Positions 15,084-18,161 of a stretch of 18,161 nucleotides of DNA are shown in pieces (the first letter of the stretch is position 1; every line of letters starts with the position of its first letter). Source of the stretch: an uncultured Neisseriaceae bacterium. GTDB lineage: Bacteria > Pseudomonadota > Gammaproteobacteria > Burkholderiales > UBA11063. The stretch spans positions 1 to 18,161 of the forward strand of contig CAITEL010000030.1 in the NCBI GenBank assembly GCA_903891375.1. The letters are read 5' to 3'. The notes beneath the pieces were generated by a model. It worked only from the letters and a program-made list of their open reading frames with translations, searched no databases and was not told where the DNA came from. The translations under genes were made by a program, and so were the position numbers.

Positions 15084-16328
15084 ATGAATAATTTTCAGAT
15101 TATATTTCCTATTTTAGTAATAATAGTTTTAATACTTAAATTGTATTTGAACCACCGACAAGCTAAATCTATCAAAAGTAATTTTAACCAAGTACCTAAA
15201 TATTTTCAAAGCCATATTGACTTAAACACACATCAAAAAGCTGGAAAATATACTTTAGCAAAGTTAAGCCTCAATAACCTAGATATTATTGTTGGTAGTA
15301 TTTTAATGCTTGTCTTTACCGTTGGTGGTTTAATTCAGTTTATTGATAATGCAATATCAACAAACATACTAACATCCCCACTTTCTCATGGGGTTATCCT
15401 CATCTTGGCCATATCTCTAATTAATATGCTGTGCGATATACCATTTAACTTATACTCCACATTCGGCATCGAACAACGTTTTGGATTTAATCGTACAACC
15501 GTTAAATTATATCTCCTTGACAATCTTAAAGCTATCATACTATTTGCTGTAATTGGCGTACCTCTACTTTATCTCATTTTATGGTTAATGAATATCATGG
15601 GCTCATTCTGGTGGCTTTGGGTATGGTGCACTTTAAGTGCATTTAATCTGCTGGTTATGTTGATTTACCCTACTTTTATCGCCCCATTATTTAATAAATT
15701 CACAGCACTAGATAATGATGAACTTCGTACTAGAATCAATAATTTATTACATAAATGTGGGTTTAAATCTAATGGAATATACGTAATGGACGGATCAAAA
15801 CGCTCTAGCCACGGCAATGCATACTTCACAGGCATCGGGAAATCAAAGCGCATTGTGTTTTTTGACACCCTTATTAAACAACTGTCATTTGATGAGATTG
15901 AGGCAATTCTTGCCCATGAATTAGGGCATTTTAAGAAAAAACACATCGTAAAACAAATTTGTATGTCTTTTTTTATAACATTATTAGTATTATTTATTTT
16001 AAGTTTACTAATAAAACAAGCTGTTTTTTATAATGCGCTCGGCGTAACAAATATCACCAACTACAATGCTTTAATGTTGTTCTTTATTGTTTTAAATATT
16101 TTCATGTTCCCATTTGCACCACTTAGTAGCTATTTATCACGTAAAAATGAATTTGAAGCTGACGATTTTGCAAAAGAAAATAGCAATAAAGACGCATTAA
16201 TTAGTGGTTTAGTTAAATTATATCGGGAAAATGCTTCAACTTTGACTCCTGACGAATTATATGCGAAATTTTATTATTCACACCCACCAGCAACTGCCAG
16301 AATTAATAACTTAGAGAAGCATTTATGA
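15084..16328 (+). CDS. M48 family metallopeptidase, Ste24/CAAX protease-like
   Basis: The 414-residue membrane protein follows the Ste24 plan. An N-terminal helix is followed by several membrane segments (about residues 68-90, 103-117, 149-170, 173-197). The zinc site HELGH is at 278-282 in ILAHELGHFKKKH, two further helices lie around 292-345, and a third ligand Glu356 is in NEFEAD. The pattern ALxxLYREN and SHPPATARI near the C-terminus is also typical. It has the expected length for full Ste24 homologues rather than the shorter HtpX. Bacterial members are thought to act in membrane-protein quality control, as prenylated CAAX substrates are generally absent. Its stop overlaps the rsgA start (ATGA), so the two are coupled. 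Confidence 0.9.
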   Translation: MNNFQIIFPILVIIVLILKLYLNHRQAKSIKSNFNQVPKYFQSHIDLNTHQKAGKYTLAKLSLNNLDIIVGSILMLVFTVGGLIQFIDNAISTNILTSPLSHGVILILAISLINMLCDIPFNLYSTFGIEQRFGFNRTTVKLYLLDNLKAIILFAVIGVPLLYLILWLMNIMGSFWWLWVWCTLSAFNLLVMLIYPTFIAPLFNKFTALDNDELRTRINNLLHKCGFKSNGIYVMDGSKRSSHGNAYFTGIGKSKRIVFFDTLIKQLSFDEIEAILAHELGHFKKKHIVKQICMSFFITLLVLFILSLLIKQAVFYNALGVTNITNYNALMLFFIVLNIFMFPFAPLSSYLSRKNEFEADDFAKENSNKDALISGLVKLYRENASTLTPDELYAKFYYSHPPATARINNLEKHL

Positions 16329-17203
16329 CAACAGGCTTAGTTGTAAATAGTTATGGGCGCAATTTTATCGTAGAGATTGAAAATAAAACGTTCAAAGCAA
16401 CAACTAAAAGTAAAAAAAATGACTATGTCGTTGGTGACATAGTCAATATAGAACTGATAAATGATACTCAAGTACAAATTATTGATGTACACTCACGTAA
16501 AAATTTAATCTTTAGAACCGATCAAAATCGTAGTAAAATCATAGCAAGTAATGTAACCCAACTATTAATTGTTATCGCTATTAAACCTAATTTTAATATT
16601 TTTTTTCTAAATAGCTGTTTAATCTGCGCTGAATCACAAGATATTCAACCCATCATTATAATAAATAAAATTGACCTTGCTGAAAGTCAACAATTTATTA
16701 CAGAAATAACCGAATTATATGGTAAAAAATTAAATTATAAAATCGTAGAACTATCCGCACTCAATAATTGTACCGAATTAATTCCAATATTGCGCAATAA
16801 AACCAGCCTCCTAATTGGACAATCTGGTGTAGGGAAATCTACAATTACAAATCAGATAATACCCGAAGCAAACACCCGTACCCATGCGATAACTAAATCA
16901 GAGACTAGCGGAAGCCACACAACAACCAATGCTACGTTATATCATGTAAATAACAATGCTGATTTAATTGACTGCCCTGGCTTACATGAGTTTGGCTTAT
17001 ATCATTTAGATATTGAATCTCTTACTGATTACTTCCCCGAATTTAGAGAGTTTATTGGCAAATGCAAATTTAGAAACTGTCGCCACACTAATGAACCAAA
17101 TTGCGCTATATTGAATGCATCTAAACTCGGCCTAATTGATAATCAACGTTTAAATTATTTTCAAGTTCTATCAAATAAACTATTAACAAAACCCACGTAT
17201 TAG
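16325..17203 (+). CDS. rsgA: Ribosome small subunit-dependent GTPase A
   Basis: The 292-residue protein is a circularly permuted GTPase that acts late in 30S subunit maturation. The order G4-G1-G3 is visible: NKIDLA (114-119), then GQSGVGKST (165-173), then DCPG (216-219). An N-terminal OB-like strand region covers about residues 1-65. The C-terminal zinc motif is CKFRNCRHTNEPNCA, with Cys247, Cys252, His254 and Cys260. A plausible G5 (ELSALNN) is at 142-148. It starts within the stop of the M48 gene. The protein appears complete. Confidence 0.95.
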   Translation: MTTGLVVNSYGRNFIVEIENKTFKATTKSKKNDYVVGDIVNIELINDTQVQIIDVHSRKNLIFRTDQNRSKIIASNVTQLLIVIAIKPNFNIFFLNSCLICAESQDIQPIIIINKIDLAESQQFITEITELYGKKLNYKIVELSALNNCTELIPILRNKTSLLIGQSGVGKSTITNQIIPEANTRTHAITKSETSGSHTTTNATLYHVNNNADLIDCPGLHEFGLYHLDIESLTDYFPEFREFIGKCKFRNCRHTNEPNCAILNASKLGLIDNQRLNYFQVLSNKLLTKPTY

Positions 17204-17286
17204 TCAGTAATTCCCTATAAAAGTAAAAATGTAGTAAAATCAATACCTGTGAGCAATATTAAAAAATAATTTTTCGCAAGTTTTAT

Positions 17287-17529
17287 ATGAAAAAAGAACG
17301 AAAATCATTGTCAATGGATAGTTTCATTGAGTGTGTTGGCACAGAGTTTGCAAATATTAAGGACCCACAAAAACGTAGTAAATTTTCCATAAAGGACTGT
17401 TTACTGGGTGGTTTGGGGATGTTTTATCTAAAAATGCCATCAATGTTACAATTTAAAAAAGGTATTGCAGATAAGAAAAATGCGTTAGTTCAGAATTTGA
17501 ATGGGCGTTGCTCATATGCGGAATTTTAG
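17287..17529 (+). pseudogene. Remnant of an IS transposase (N-terminal fragment)
   Basis: The 80-codon ORF starts SLSMDSFIECVGTEFANIKD, and continues with FSIKDCLLGGLGMFYLKMPS and MLQFKKG. This resembles the N-terminal helical region of a DDE transposase group common in Legionella- and Coxiella-like genomes, in which a 'hSLxDxLMSxLAMFxLKxPSLLQF' pattern precedes the catalytic core. Similarity stops around residue 62, and no DDE core follows before the recQ stop 43 bp downstream. No flanking inverted repeats or target duplication were seen. The family assignment is from memory. It is probably non-functional and marks a decayed insertion between rsgA and recQ. Confidence 0.6.
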
Positions 17530-17571
17530 CACACCTTTACTAAATTATGCTACACCTAATCCAACTTATTA

Positions 17572-18161
17572 TTATCTCATAATATTTTTATGGTCTATTT
17601 TATTTGTCAAACATATTAACTCGTTACCAAATCGTTGTAGTCTATACTTACCAATACCATATATATTCTCAAGTGCATTAAGGTCTTTTGGTTTATTAAC
17701 CACAATTTCGTAAATAGATTTATCGGGTAAAATAGCATGGTAAGAAACATTATCCTTGAGGGCTAATTTATGCCTCCAGAGTAAAATATCACGGTATAAG
17801 TTTTCTTCAATCTCGTTACGCAACCATATCGAATTATCTTGAATCGAACGCTTAAATTGTTCTTTAGGCTTCGGTAAATGTATATCTTTAATACCACGTA
17901 GTATTGGCAATGAATTCTCATTTAATTTTAAATTACCGGTTGTGAATTCAATATCAATAATATTATAACTATATAGCAAACGAATTGTTCGCCTTAAATC
18001 ACGTACGTGAACATCATCACATAAACCAAAGGTTGATAATTTACTATGCTCCCAAATTTGAATATTAATCGAATTTTTACCTAAAAGTATATCCATAATA
18101 TGAATTATTCCGAATTTTTGCCCTACTTTAAAAATTGTGGATAATATTTTTTGTGTAAGCA
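17572..18161 (-). CDS. recQ: ATP-dependent DNA helicase RecQ, C-terminal part (N-terminus beyond window)
   Basis: The frame is open for 196 codons from the right edge to the stop. An internal ATG at 18096 is not the start, because the upstream codons read LTQKILSTIFKVGQKFGIIH, which matches the RecQ RQC winged-helix region. The RQC domain continues with HSKLSTFGL, LRRTIRLLYSYNIID and LPILRG. An HRDC domain fills the last ~75 residues (LYRDILLWRHKLA, then LENIYGIGKYRLQRFG). The helicase motor is outside the window. RecQ is a 3'-5' helicase of recombination and fork repair. Its 3' end faces the transposase remnant. Confidence 0.88.
   Translation of the reverse strand, partial: LTQKILSTIFKVGQKFGIIHIMDILLGKNSINIQIWEHSKLSTFGLCDDVHVRDLRRTIRLLYSYNIIDIEFTTGNLKLNENSLPILRGIKDIHLPKPKEQFKRSIQDNSIWLRNEIEENLYRDILLWRHKLALKDNVSYHAILPDKSIYEIVVNKPKDLNALENIYGIGKYRLQRFGNELICLTNKIDHKNIMR

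Noticed and set aside
17572..18096. Separate 174-residue HRDC protein starting at 18096
   Set aside because: The frame is open to the window edge and the upstream codons match the RecQ RQC region, so it is an internal Met of recQ.

Overview
This is an AT-rich gammaproteobacterial chromosome segment. Coq7 (ubiquinone synthesis), a Ste24-type M48 peptidase next to RsgA, RecQ, and above all a pan operon led by a DUF2520/PanG-type gene instead of panE point to the Francisella side of the Gammaproteobacteria. This placement is inferred from gene content only.

Layout. 1-872 (minus): inorganic pyrophosphatase followed by a DUF4149 membrane protein that runs off the left edge. 1064-1684 (plus): coq7. 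1717-1824: a 108-bp non-coding inverted-repeat element. 1952-4460 (plus): panG-panB-panC, supplying ketopantoate reductase, ketopantoate hydroxymethyltransferase and pantothenate synthetase; panD is not here. 4465-5529 (minus): a FUSC-like membrane protein whose start lies in a second, 111-bp inverted-repeat element (5516-5626). 5644-14741 (minus): a six-gene cluster, described below. 15084-17203 (plus): M48/Ste24 peptidase overlapping rsgA. 17287-17529: a transposase remnant. 17572-18161 (minus): the C-terminal part of RecQ, whose N-terminal part lies beyond the right edge.

Main result. The minus-strand cluster reads, in transcription order, lysine 6-dehydrogenase-like, alpha-aminoadipate semialdehyde dehydrogenase (antiquitin/ALDH7 type), DUF1338/HglS-type 2-oxoadipate dioxygenase-decarboxylase, SerC-family aminotransferase, YdiJ-type D-2-hydroxyglutarate dehydrogenase, LysP-like permease. 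Together these make a self-contained route from external L-lysine to 2-oxoglutarate: Lys to AASA/P6C, to 2-aminoadipate, to 2-oxoadipate, to D-2-hydroxyglutarate, to 2-oxoglutarate. The only step without a standard enzyme is 2-aminoadipate transamination. The SerC homologue occupies that slot, and it has lost one arginine of the phosphate-binding GHR motif (Ile323). Three of the gene junctions overlap by 4 or 14 bp, so these genes are probably translationally coupled. The permease appears to have its own promoter, with a near-perfect palindrome over the -10 box, and a second inverted repeat sits over the putative promoter of the whole cluster.

I saw no tRNA, rRNA or CRISPR array and no complete insertion sequence.
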